Position numbers and translations under genes: made by a program. From the NCBI GenBank assembly GCA_011032825.1, contig JAADJZ010000007.1, positions 1,706,768 to 1,770,767 of the forward strand: 64,000 nucleotides of DNA, written 5' to 3'. This document shows, one piece after another, positions 24,002-34,577 of the stretch. How positions within the stretch are numbered: position 1 is the stretch's first letter; each line of letters starts with the position of its first letter. This stretch comes from Massariosphaeria phaeospora (taxonomy: Eukaryota > Ascomycota > Dothideomycetes > Pleosporales). Under the pieces are notes generated by a model. It saw only the letters and a list, made by a program, of their open reading frames with translations. It ran no database searches and had not been told where the DNA came from.

Positions 24002-24154
24002 GCTTGCTCGTGTACAAGACATGTTACGGCCATCCAGCAATAAGTCGCAGTTGAACATCACCATTCGTTGTGCTATCTCGTCCCGGCTCGTCGCTTTTCA
24101 CACTCGCTATCACAACACTCGCTCCAATTCTCGGTCGGTAAAGACGTGGACATC

Positions 24155-24671
24155 ATGCGCTTCGCCGTTGCTTCCGTGCTAGCATTCGCGTCCTCGGTCA
24201 CGGCGGTGGGTAACGCTATTGTGGTCAACAGTACACCAAGCACCTTCTACCTCTGGTCGGTTGGTGGTTCGGTTGGTCCTAGGCAGACCATTGCTGCGGG
24301 TAAGTTCCTTTGAATTGTTCGTCGTTGATTCGTCGTTCATATCAAGTTAATGCAGTCTAGGCGGAAACTACACCGAAGTCCTTCATCGAGACGCCAAAAC
24401 TGGCGGTATTGCCATCAAGATTACCAAGACGGCGGATGGGCTGTATACCGGAGCACCAACTCAGCAATTCTCGTACTCGTTGGACGGCGCTCAGGTTTGG
24501 TATGATCTGAGCGCGACTATGGGAGAACCGTTCAATGGCCAGCGCGTCACCGTGACAGCCAATGGCGGCGGAACTATCGATTGGCCTAAGGGCTCTAACC
24601 CGGGAGGTAGCCAGGTCAAGGTAACCTCCAGCGATAGCAATGTCGTTTTCACAGCCTACGGTCCAGCATGA
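24155..24671 (+). CDS. BYS1-domain secreted protein, 151 aa
   Basis: Two exons (24155-24299, 24361-24671) with a 61 nt intron give 151 aa. The N-terminus MRFAVASVLAFASSVTAVG is a signal peptide. The rest resembles the BYS1 (Blastomyces yeast-phase-specific protein 1) family, small secreted proteins with a thaumatin-like beta-sandwich: AIVVNSTPSTFYLWSVGGSV, then FSYSLDGAQVWYDLSA and a C-terminal VKVTSSDSNVVFTAYGPA. The intron ends TCTAG and restores the Gly-Gly-Asn-Tyr reading. The family is linked to growth form and host contact in some fungi, but no molecular function is established. The ATG used gives the signal peptide; the longer frame upstream does not. Confidence 0.85.
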
Positions 24672-26551
24672 GGTAGACAACTTGGCTGGTACTGTGAGTG
24701 GGCTGCTAGACGGACGGAAGGAGTTATGAATGGTTATGCTCGCAGACAACGAAATCAGCGACGACGGGAGATGATCGAAAAGAGCAGGGTGCAAAGTATG
24801 AGGCAACAAACAGGAGAGAGAAAAATAGGAAGCGGGATCGTATACTTAGCTTAATCCGTCTCCAAAGAACTCGACTCTCATTTAGATCGCGCATATGCTT
24901 CCAAATTGCCTCGGCCTCGCAAGCTCTTCATGCCAGCCCGTGGAATTCTCTCAGCTCGTCGAGTGGGGAAACGATTAGATAGCGCAACAATGAGCTCCCG
25001 CAAACCAAGCAAGCACTGGAAAGTCCTGCCTTTCGCAGCAAGTATGGTGAAGACCCAACGATGCGGTTAAGGCGATGGGGAGTGGGCAGCGCACCTGGCA
25101 GCGTTGAAACACGGACTAGGCCCGTGCACCGGGTTCGCCACGTGCGACATTCTTCCCTCGGGTCCCTGAGCGATAACCCGCGACGTCTCTCGTATGCATA
25201 CCCTCCTCGTCATTTACATACCTACTCGCTCCTCCCTCGACGTGTGAGCCTCTGAAGCGTGCGCAAGCGGTTTGGCTTCTGCCGGCGTGAACGCAACGTC
25301 AAGTCTCTCGTACGCCCCAGGCCACGCCTATTTTTTTCATCCCATCCGATATCGCCCAACAACTGGCTGCCCACCAACACTTCCTCAGGCCTCACAGCTC
25401 AGGCGAGCGGGACCGCCAGTGCCCAATACATACGAGGTACTTAGTTCAGCGCCGTGCCGCAATTTGGGTCCGATGTGCAAGGAATTCCCAACACACCGGC
25501 TTCGCCATTGACGGTCTCCGGAGGTGCTACTATCTGGCATCGCCATGTCTTCTCTACCCACCACCCAGATATATGCTTTGCCAACGCATGTCGTCTGCTG
25601 GCCCCCAATAGAATGCGGATAGCGCCATGGCGATCGCCTGATGCTTCGACTCTTGCCACAGAGCCGCAGCTGGATACGCGATCCTTCGCTCGCCAGCCGC
25701 ATGGTCAGCTTCCTTTTTCGTACGACTCTGCGGATCACACCTCAACAGCGCGCAATTGGCCCGCTTTGCTTGAAAGCCGCAAGCAACAACTACAAGTAAC
25801 CTTTTCGTGTGACCGGCTCGCACCCAGATGGCGGCAGCCTGGTCGTTGCTTTGAGCGTGGAAATGCCTGATATCTTGTGTTTAGCCGCCGTGTATCGGGT
25901 GCAAAGCGAGCAAATTCGGTTACTTACTATCCTACTATAGTTCACCGCTGGCTCTTGGGTGGCCCGGGGTAGGGGACGGCTGACCGGAACAATCGTTGGC
26001 GTGGACTCTGCTGCGCCTGTAGCCCCTGCTCTCACCACCCGTCTGTCTTCCCACCAGCCCAGCCGGTTCATGCATGGCCTTATCGTCTCTTGACCTGGAA
26101 CTCCAGTGCTAACCTCAGCTGGATTGGAGACTTGCGGGGCCACTGCGGCCTTTTAGGAAAAGATTGCGTTCTTCGCCGCCTGCTAGAGCAGTACCGTACG
26201 AACTTCATCACTGCAGTTCTCGATGATTGGCTACAATTTATCTCAATTGCGGCCCAGCCGGAGCCACATATTTGTTGCCATGCCGCTTGCGACCAGATGG
26301 GCCCCTCCGAGTGGTGGATGCTTTCTGGTGACACTGCATGGGGCAGAGTATTCCGACCGCGCTGACATCTAAAAAGGTACTATCCTATTGCATGCTGCAT
26401 CTCTCTCCCACATCACCTCTCTCTGTTTTCAACTCCTAAGCTTTGTAGGCAGCGAGCTTATACGTCGGTTTCTACTTATATCACGCCTTCTACGAAGCAG
26501 CCCTTTCAATACTAAAGAAACACATGTTCATCCTGATCTATAACCTGCATC
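24672..26551. other. Intergenic region, no supported gene
   Basis: Nearly 1.9 kb without a recognisable product. Open frames between 25385 and 25870 occur on both strands in overlapping frames and lack motifs. A pyrimidine-rich leader precedes the next ATG (from about 26400). Confidence 0.35.
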
Positions 26552-28606
26552 ATGAGTGGCAGGACTCTGACCAACGTCGTGAACGACCAAACAGTCGCAT
26601 TCAACGCGCTCATATACGGCTATGCAGGGCACTCACTCGTTACGCCCCACGCCGTTCTGCAACAGGTTTGGTGGACTGAAGAGAGAATCAACGAAAAGGT
26701 TACTCCTGAGTTCATCAGATCGAGGCTGTTACCAAGTCAAAGAGAAAGTCTGAACCGACCTGTAGGGTTTGGTGATCTTACCGACGACAGTTATATGGAG
26801 TGGATATTGGAAAAGGCGAGAAGGTTATTTTTGGTCCTGGCAGAGATCGGGGAGTCGGGCAAGATATTTGCTGCCGTACAAAGGTCATGGGATGATGATG
26901 ATCTACCGCTTGCTATGGAAGACATCGAACAACTCGCGCTTTCGAACAGACGCGACGACCAAGCCGATGCCCGCTTCTACAACACACAATTCACATTCCT
27001 GCTCCGAGAACTACGCAAAGGAGTACACATTGATTACGCATCGAACGAAGTACTACCTCTGGAACATATAATGGGACTTCCCCCCGCTGCGACCTTACAG
27101 CATTGGTCGCGTGTCCATTTACCCAAAAAACCAAACGAGGTATACGTGCGGAGGAAGTTTCCTCTCGGAAATGTTGAGTCCCCCATGGCTTTTGAGATGG
27201 ACTACATCATGGATGTGGAAAGTGCGAGGATGGTTGAGCATGACCACATCACGCCAGTATGGGCTTCGTACACCGCAAAAGGAACAGCGTATGTTTTGAC
27301 GAACTTTGTCGGACAACATACACTGAGGACGTTTATCGACCATCGTAATCCCACGCAGTACCAACGACTGTCTAAACTAGACAGGAGATGCTTGATTCTC
27401 AATTGGCTTCATTGCCTGGCGGACGCCGTTGCTACACTCCACCAGAGCGGGTTCTGCCATTCAGCCATTCGACCTTCAAACATCCTTATCGACGAGCAGA
27501 ACAATATTGCTTTTAGCGATATCGGCAGTTTAGAGACATTTCAAAGGGACAAGAAGCCCGATACGATGGACGCATACATCTATAGTGCACCAGAGAGTGT
27601 AGACTCTGAGCGCATGCAGTCCGATCAAATACCTGCGTCCATTGCTAAAACCCCTCGAGAGGCACCAGTTGCAAGCAAGAACTCTGTCGGATCCTTCAAC
27701 AGCAGTGGGTCGCACCGCCAGAAATTGACCAAAACGTCTACCAAGGAACTCTCGGGGTTTAACTTCGGATTTAAGAGGACGAGGCCGACACCTAAACCCT
27801 GCCCCAGAGTTCACGAAACGGAGAAGGCGGATGTGTTCTCACTAGGATGTGTCTTTTTGGAGATGATGACTTTCATGGTGAAGAAGAAGCCACACGAATT
27901 CGTAAAGCACCGATCTAGCAAGCAGAAGATCAGCACCGGTGGACTAAACTCGCGTACCAATCCGTCATTTCACGCGAACCTCGACAAGGTAGATTCCTGG
28001 GTGCAGATTATCGAAGATGCATCGCTTGGTCACAAAGATGATGCCCTCGGTGCCGTACCTCATGTCCTCGACTTGATTCGAAGAATGCTCAGAAGAACCC
28101 CTGGCGTTCGACCAAATTCAAGAGATGTTCGTGACTGCCTTCTGAACATCCTGTTCAACTATACAGATATACCGGAAATACACTGCGGTGAGCATAGGCA
28201 CGACAGTAGGGCTGCGACTTCATCCAGGGTTGGTTCCGACAGAAGCTCGAGCATGCCATCCCTTCGTTCATCTGCAATGTCCATCTCCACGGTCAGCTCG
28301 GACGCGGACACTATTCGCGGATCGATGTTTTCCAACAGCCAGGTATCCTCGATCCTGGACTCGTACGCTGACCGCTCCACACTGTCAGGCATATCTGAGT
28401 CTGAAGACGATGACGCGTCGATAGGCCGACGACGGGTTCCACTGGGCTTCGGGTCGGCATGGGAGACACCGCGTAACGCTCCCGCTCCGCCCACGCCTCC
28501 TATATCGCCCCTGTCAGCGCAGTCACCCCGCCCACCCAGCTCGTCTAGTACGACGGCGGCCTACAAAATCCAGCCATGGAACAAACCATTCTTGCTCTTC
28601 CCGTGA
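26552..28606 (+). CDS. Protein-kinase-like protein, probable pseudokinase, 684 aa
   Basis: One exon of 684 aa. Residues about 1-190 form an N-terminal region of fungal type. A kinase-like fold spans about 220-540. The catalytic loop reads CHSAIRPSNILID (near 303-315) in place of HRDLKPEN, so the catalytic Asp is Ala. The metal-binding DFG is DIG in FSDIGS (near 322-327). The APE motif is present in YIYSAPESVD (near 346), and a C-lobe DVFSLGCVFLEMM follows after an insert of about 85 residues rich in Ser/Lys. Loss of the HRD Asp makes phosphotransfer unlikely; a scaffolding role is more likely. The C-terminus is Ser/Pro-rich, with DSYADRSTLSGISESEDDD. The frame is open throughout, so it is probably functional as a protein. 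Confidence 0.88.
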   Translation: MSGRTLTNVVNDQTVAFNALIYGYAGHSLVTPHAVLQQVWWTEERINEKVTPEFIRSRLLPSQRESLNRPVGFGDLTDDSYMEWILEKARRLFLVLAEIGESGKIFAAVQRSWDDDDLPLAMEDIEQLALSNRRDDQADARFYNTQFTFLLRELRKGVHIDYASNEVLPLEHIMGLPPAATLQHWSRVHLPKKPNEVYVRRKFPLGNVESPMAFEMDYIMDVESARMVEHDHITPVWASYTAKGTAYVLTNFVGQHTLRTFIDHRNPTQYQRLSKLDRRCLILNWLHCLADAVATLHQSGFCHSAIRPSNILIDEQNNIAFSDIGSLETFQRDKKPDTMDAYIYSAPESVDSERMQSDQIPASIAKTPREAPVASKNSVGSFNSSGSHRQKLTKTSTKELSGFNFGFKRTRPTPKPCPRVHETEKADVFSLGCVFLEMMTFMVKKKPHEFVKHRSSKQKISTGGLNSRTNPSFHANLDKVDSWVQIIEDASLGHKDDALGAVPHVLDLIRRMLRRTPGVRPNSRDVRDCLLNILFNYTDIPEIHCGEHRHDSRAATSSRVGSDRSSSMPSLRSSAMSISTVSSDADTIRGSMFSNSQVSSILDSYADRSTLSGISESEDDDASIGRRRVPLGFGSAWETPRNAPAPPTPPISPLSAQSPRPPSSSSTTAAYKIQPWNKPFLLFP

Positions 28607-30105
28607 ACAGCTTTTGGGGAAGCACCTACCTACACCTAATATTCTTCACTCGGTTGCTGATGAGGCCGGTACTCTTAACAGGCAGCCCGTCCGCCTGAAG
28701 CTTCCATTCCAGCGTTCATGATCCCAAGGGGCAATACACCCTCCAAATTATGTTGCGTGCGCGTGCCAACCAGACTGCGGGGGCCATCAACGGCGTCGTC
28801 CGGAACGGGAAGGTGGGTCTGCCGATGTCGATCCGGGGTAAGTTGGAGAACCTCGGCATCTGGTGTGCACGCTTGGGAGTCCGGACGACAACCTTGGAAG
28901 CTGGAGAGGCTGGTTCCATCAAGCTTCAGCTTATTGCTTCTTCGAGCAGGTGCTAGAGGGCCCCGGCCTTTGTCTCATCACGTGTAAGATAACCTCCATC
29001 CATCCTCTCCGTCGTTGTACCACGGCAATGCGGGGTCGTAGCGTGAGCATATTCGCATCATCTATCCATGCATGTCTCTCACCGCTCCCCATGTCCAAAG
29101 CTGCGCCATCTCTTTGCTCGTCAGCCCGCCCGCCAGCCTCGTTGCTCCTCTCGTTCGCGCTTTACGCCTCGTTCCTGCGTTTGCCCGTCTGCCGACGCAG
29201 ACATCAGACCCGCACTGCAGGAGGCGACGTATGAGCGACAAGTCACACTCTCCGGCCGGCCACGAAAGAGATGGAACTTGCCACGAGCATTATCGCCATG
29301 CATCGCCAAGGTCCCCCTCCGCGTCCACTCCGTCCATACCTAAGCCTCGTGACGCGCAGGTCTTCTGCAGACTCATGTTTGCCGTATTGGGCGGACACCT
29401 TGCGGCATACTTAAGACCATTTTGGCTGTTGGGTTGCAGCCTCTGCTCTTCGCCATGCGGAAGGTGCATGGCTTTTGCTATTAAAATTGCTCGCCGCGAT
29501 GCTCGACCGGAGGAATACAGTGGAGAGGAAGGAGGTGGGTAGTTACCATCGCCATTGGCTTAGGGCCTTCGACCTTTCTGCGGTGTCAGTAGTCGGTCAT
29601 GCTGCACCGTTTCTATGCAATATGCAGCATGCTTCTGCAGTCCCCTCGCGCCACACCACTTTCCTCTTGCACCGGATGTGAACTGGCAACCAATCTCCTC
29701 CCGGAGCTCCTCTGCCCTCGTACAAAGTCTTCAGTGCGCCTCGAGTTCTGTCGTCCTTCTCGTGGACGTCGTCGTTTGGCCGAGCGTTTGAGCACTGAGC
29801 CTTTTCTCAAGACCTCGGGTTGGTTTAGCTAGCTTAAGTGCTAGACAACTTCCGCCCAAGACGCTCGTAAGCTGCAGTGATCCACAGTGGCGTGCAGCAA
29901 CGAACCTTCCAAGCTTGGTACCGAAGCTTGATTCAGAGCAGGACAGGGAACAGCTGAAGATGCCTCCATGTGCTCCAGACGCTGTTGCCAACCCTGCAGG
30001 GCACCTGCCGTACCTTAAATACTCTGCTGAGGTCCAGCTCTTTCTCTTGCCAGGCCGCTTGCTTTCCCTCTATTCACGTCCAACACTGGCTGTTCTCACG
30101 TCACC
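28607..30105. other. Intergenic region, no supported gene
   Basis: About 1.5 kb. A 156-codon frame at 29072-29542 and a 68-codon frame at 28750-28956 are open, but they have no motif I recognise and overlap others. An AT-rich TTAAATAC lies near 30017, about 90 bp before the next ATG, and may act as the TATA element of the GH2 gene. Confidence 0.35.
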
Positions 30106-32440
30106 ATGCGACTCAACTTTGGTATCATTACCTCGCTGCTAGCGACCGCAACATGTGCTACTTCCATCATTAAAAGAGCAACCATTTCGCAAGCCAACGG
30201 TTCGGACTACAAGCTACAGGATGGCCCTCTTGACACACCATGGACCTCCAAAGTTGGCACGAACCCGTGGCCTGAGTACCCCCGTCCGCAGTTGAAGCGT
30301 TCGCAGTGGAAGAACCTCAATGGAGTTTGGCGGTATCAGCGCACCACGGTGGATGCACCACCATTCGACGAATCCGTTTCCAAAGCCGTCCTGGTACCAT
30401 TCTGCTTGGAGAGCGCACTGTCAGGTATGGCCTCCGACTATTGAATCGAGTGATAGTTGCTGATCACTGCAAGGCATCATGGAGGAGAGGACCATCTATA
30501 GTTGGTACAAGACCAATTTTGACGTTCCCTCGGATTGGACCACTGGCAACCGCGTTTTGCTGAATTTCGGCGCCGTCGACTACAACACCACTGTCTTCAT
30601 CAATAGACAGAAGGTATTCAATCATGTTGGTGGCTATTCCAGTTTCGCTGTTGATGTTACGGACCATTTATCCTCAAATGGAACTAATGAACTGTATTTG
30701 CTGCCCTCGTATTCAAGGCGGATCTAATTCTAATTTGTTGTTTGTAGCCGTGTTTTTGTTCACGACCCTACCGACGATGGAACCACACAGATCCCGATTG
30801 GGAAACAGACTCTGAACCCCTCGCATATCTTTTACCGTCCTTGCAGTGGTATCTGGCAGACTGTGTGGCTAGAATCGGCACCCAAAGAGCATGTGACGCA
30901 ATTGGATGTTAGTGCCGATATGAATGGACTAGGTATGAGCTCGTTGGGTCCTAACAGCATCTACTGACAATTTCAGTCAATATTACCGCTTATAGCTCTG
31001 GGAACGCGAGTTCTCCAGTTGAAATAACGATTTACGAGCCGAATTCGGAAGAGGTCATAGCTACCGCGAAGGGATCAGCAAATTCTCCTTTTCAGTTCAA
31101 GGTGGACTCCCCACAGCTTTGGTCCCCCAAATCCCCAACCTTGTACAACATCACGGTAAAATTGGGAAGCGACACTATCCAGAGCTATACTGGATTCAGA
31201 ACTATATCGAGTGGTGAGGTGGGTGGGATCCCACGTCCTCTACTGAATGGGGAATTCCTTTTCCAATTCGGTACATTGGATCAAGGTTGGTGGCCAGATG
31301 GCCTTATGTCGCCACCTTCCCGGGAAGCGATGGTCTATGATCTAGAAGTTCTAAAGGAGGTTGGGTATAATATGGTTCGCAAACATGTAGGGCTCAGTTT
31401 TCTCTGCCGTGGTTCAGACTAACACACTACAGATCAAAGTCGAGCCTGCGCTCTTCTACCAGGCTTGTGATCAGCTTGGACTCCTAGTCATCCAAGACAT
31501 GCCTTCTCTGAGACAAGATGCTCCGAGTCTAGGAGATCATAATCCTGCGTGCGGCGCTCCTAGGGTTCGTGTCAACAGTCAGGCGGCGCAGGCAGAATTT
31601 GATCGGCAACTCGCGATAGTAATTCAGCAACACAAGAGCTATCCTAGCATTGTCACATGGGTGAGTAGATTCTTTCAGATTTACATAGGTTCTGCATGCT
31701 AATAACCCGTGTTCTAGACCATCTACAACGAAGGATGGGGACAAGAGATCGATAAGGAACATCCCGAGTTCCGCCTTACTGACATGGTCCGCTCGATAGA
31801 CCCAACTCGGCTTGTTAACTCAGTGTCCGGCTGGGATGACTTCGGCGCCGGTAATTTCCACGTAAGATTACTCTCATGATCAATTTGAATCACTGCTATC
31901 TTGTAACACTATCTCACAAAACGCTACTAGGATAACCACCATTACGCGAACCCACAGTGTGGCACACCATATAGTTCTCGCGCCTCTACACCTTATGATC
32001 CGCGTCGAATTGCTCTCCAAGGAGAGTTTGGTGGTATCGGTGCCAACGTTTCGGAAGAGAAGTGAGACACCATACCCCCTTTGCTATTATCATACTCACC
32101 CTTTGAAAGTCTCTGGAAGGTTCCCCAGGCTGTCAATGCAATCGACCAAACTTACGAACTTCATCACGATCTCGGGACCTGGAACTACCGCGCGCATCTC
32201 CTCCTCTCTGAACTCAAAGATCAAGTCGAGATGTTCGCCTGTTCGGGTGCTGTGTGGACACAGACGACCGATGTCGAGGGCGAAGTCAATGGCATGGTGA
32301 CATACGACAGGAGGGTCAACCGCATGAACAAGGAGCAGTGGCGCAACGACATCCAAGCTCTTTACGATGCTGCGGCTGCCCGGGCTGGCAATTCTACTTC
32401 CCAGATGATGCCCAGGGCTGCTAGTCCGGATGGCATCTAG
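30106..32440 (+). CDS. Secreted GH2 glycoside hydrolase (beta-glucuronidase/galactosidase-like), 655 aa
   Basis: Eight exons (30106-30424, 30474-30693, 30748-30932, 30977-31386, 31433-31660, 31718-31861, 31931-32061, 32110-32440) join in frame to 655 aa, with introns of 44-69 nt. A signal peptide covers about residues 1-18. The GH2 sugar-binding domain is seen in WKNLNGVWRYQRTT, YSWYKTNFDVPSDW and NFGAVDYNTTVFIN. The central domain follows. The TIM barrel has FQFGTLDQGWWPDGL, EVGYNMVRKHIKVEPALFY, the acid/base Glu459 in TIYNEGWG, and the nucleophile Glu534 in LQGEFGG. Both catalytic residues are intact. At 655 aa it lacks the long C-terminal part of large beta-galactosidases. The substrate (beta-galactoside, glucuronide or mannoside) cannot be told from sequence alone. 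It ends 151 bp from the convergent GNAT gene. Confidence 0.92.
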
Positions 32441-32591
32441 ACTAGCATATATCTAAGCCTATTTCTGCACCGTACATACGCGTTCGCGCTGTGGTATCAC
32501 TGCAGACACGATTATACGCTTTCACGATAGATCGTACTTATTAATAACATGAATTAATGTTGTTCAACCTCTTATCATTCCTCTCCCCACA

Positions 32592-33284
32592 TCAGCCCCA
32601 GATTCCGTCCTTCACCCCATTCTTCTTCCCCTCCCAGGACTCTCCCTCTAACATTGCCATATCTATCGAATCCCACCACCGGCCTTCATGCCACAGCGCC
32701 TCCCGGTGCCGTGCTTCGTGCTTGAACCCCAACTGCTCATACAGCCGAATCGCGCCCTCGTTCCACCCAAACGCGCGGATCATCACTCGGTGCAACCCAG
32801 CTCGCCGAAAGGCATAATCCAGTACCCACTGGATCGCTTCACTGCCATACCCCTTCCGCTGATACTCGGGCAAAATGTCGATGCCGATTTCCGTGTTGCG
32901 GTGGTGCTGGGTGCCGGGTTTCCCGCGCTTGAGGTGGATCTGGCCGATGGCGATCCCGCCGTCCGCGTCGTCGTCTCCTCCCGGCAAGCAGATAATCGCC
33001 GCCACCAGCGAGTTCTCGATGACAGAGGCCTGGAATTGCGCGGCGTCGGCGGCGGTCGGCAGGTGGATGTTGGAGAGGTTGCTGTTGGCGTAGCCGGAGG
33101 GGTCGCCGTTTATGGCGGCGAAGAGGCGGAGGTCGGTTGTGGGGTTGAGGGCGCGGTAGTGTAGGCGGGTGCTGCGGAAGGGGTCGCGGGGTGGGGAGAG
33201 GATTGGGCGGGAGAGTTTGAGGATTGTTTCTTGGGTGGGCATTTTTGGGGGCATGCGGTGGTGCGGGAGGGGTGGTGGTGGCAT
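32592..33284 (-). CDS. GNAT-family N-acetyltransferase, 230 aa
   Basis: One exon on the minus strand. It is a RimJ/RimL-like (Acetyltransf_3) GNAT: STRLHYRALNPTTDLRLF near the start, then LHRVMIRAFGWNEGAIRLYE and LGFKHEARHREALWHEGRWW in the C-terminal part. The acetyl-CoA loop is ILPEYQRKGYGSEAI, with the Q/R-x-x-G-x-G pattern. Starts at 33284, 33254 and 33242 are all in frame. The first and last have a good A at -3, and the last would give 216 aa beginning MPTQETILKL. The frame stays open further upstream to 33557, but that part is low-complexity and unlike the family. The substrate is unknown; such enzymes modify small amines or protein N-termini. It is the last host gene before the transposon block. 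Confidence 0.87.
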   Translation of the reverse strand: MPPPPLPHHRMPPKMPTQETILKLSRPILSPPRDPFRSTRLHYRALNPTTDLRLFAAINGDPSGYANSNLSNIHLPTAADAAQFQASVIENSLVAAIICLPGGDDDADGGIAIGQIHLKRGKPGTQHHRNTEIGIDILPEYQRKGYGSEAIQWVLDYAFRRAGLHRVMIRAFGWNEGAIRLYEQLGFKHEARHREALWHEGRWWDSIDMAMLEGESWEGKKNGVKDGIWG

Positions 33285-34056
33285 TTTTCTTCTCGAGGGG
33301 TGGAGTCGGCAGCTCTGTGTGTTCGGACTTCTCGGGAAGGCTAGCGAAAGATGATGGTTTAGTTGAGAAATCGGGTGTTTGTATGTAGGGAGACTGCCGT
33401 GGTTTGGTGAGAATGTTTTTGATGTTTTGGCGAGGAAAGGACGGGATTTGATATATAGATGGGGGTGGCTGGCTTTAATGAAGAAAACCAAAAGATGTCG
33501 TACCAAAGTGCCAAAATACGATGTATCATGTGTGAGTGGGTGAAAAGCTTTGGGCAATATGGTAGATAAGCTGAACCTAGTGCCGATGCCGAATCTGCCG
33601 ATGCCCCTCTTTATTTACTTCACGTCATCTCGCACTTTGACAGATCAGCAGCTTCACACCGTTCTATGCGGTATTATCTGGCCCTTACGCAGCCAACTGG
33701 GTTTGCTATTAGTTGGAAGGTCCTTTCTATGTAGTCAGTTTCTTTTCGGTGTCCAGAGAGGGTTTTTCGCTAGCCCTGGCATCTTTTCTGAATAGGCCGA
33801 AAGAACACATTCTGTTTGGCAAGTTCTTGACGCTCTTCGGCGACATAATGTAGCCTAGAATACTTTTCATTTATGAGATTAGTAAGTTGCTGAGAATGCG
33901 CTAAGCTCCCCAAACCCTAGTTACAGTAAGTAAAGTTATTACGATTACCAACGCATTACTATAAAATATCTTGCGTTGGTAGTATAAAGCGAAGAAATAA
34001 AGTGTAGTATAAAATTAAACTTCAAAGTAGTATCTACTCTAGTATCAATTGTAGTA
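33285..34056. other. Transition from gene-rich to RIP-affected DNA
   Basis: No gene is seen. The first 600 bp are of normal composition and probably hold the GNAT promoter. From about 33900 the sequence becomes AT-rich and poor in CA/TG pairs, as after RIP, and stays so to the window end apart from islands. Confidence 0.6.
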
Positions 34057-34489
34057 ACGTACCTCATGGGTTCGCCGGACACACAGGTTCGCCGGACACC
34101 TGTTTTTACTAAGGAAAATCAATAATCTAAGGCTTAATAACTCTAGATCTACTTTATAGAATTCTCTCAAAATTTCACTACTAAGCTGCATCTATATAAA
34201 CTTTAAGATCCTAAGGTTACTAAGCTCTAGCCTTAGTATTTAAAAAGCTATTAAAGAAAGCCTAAATTACAGGGATTATTTTAGCGTATTTTTTGTATCT
34301 CTAGAATTAGACTAGGTAGAGCTTAGTAATATTAGGATTGAAAAGTTAATGTATACAGAAATAACATATTAAATTTTTAGAAAATTCTATTAAGTAGATC
34401 TAGAGTTATTAAGCCTTAGATTATTGATTTTCCTTAGTAAAAACAGGTGTTCGGCGAACCTGTGTGTCCGGTGAACTCATAAGGTACGT
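34057..34489. mobile_element. MITE (433 bp) with long terminal inverted repeats and TA duplication
   Basis: The ends are ACGTACCTCATGGGTTCG... and ...CTCATAAGGTACGT, with inverted repeats of over 100 bp, both flanked by TA (34055-34056 and 34490-34491). The repeat contains GGTTCGCCGGACAC twice in direct order. There is no coding capacity. The end sequence resembles that of the Fot1-like element at 45992, so it is probably mobilised by a Fot1/pogo-type transposase. It has kept many CpG sites, as short elements often escape RIP. Confidence 0.85.
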
Positions 34490-34577
34490 TACTAAGTATG
34501 CAATAGAAGTTCAAGCTCTCTAATAACTATCTTTTAGCTTTAGCGCTTTTTTAAAAATAAAACTACAATTAATACTA

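Larger units (their letters stand above)
22021..24154. other. Divergent intergenic region with a long inverted repeat
   Basis: This lies between the AA14-like gene and the BYS1-type gene. An open frame at 22512-23036 (174 codons) runs through both arms of the inverted repeat, so it is probably accidental. Nothing else is coding as far as I can see. Confidence 0.35.

Noticed and set aside
25454..25870. 138-codon frame in the leader region of the pseudokinase gene
   Set aside because: Open frames exist on both strands here and none has a recognisable motif.
29072..29542. 156-codon plus-strand frame with hydrophobic stretches
   Set aside because: Could be a small unknown protein, but no motif, no signal peptide at the start and several overlapping frames.
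32081..32440. Separate 119-codon gene
   Set aside because: It is the last exon of the GH2 gene; the upstream splice site joins in frame.
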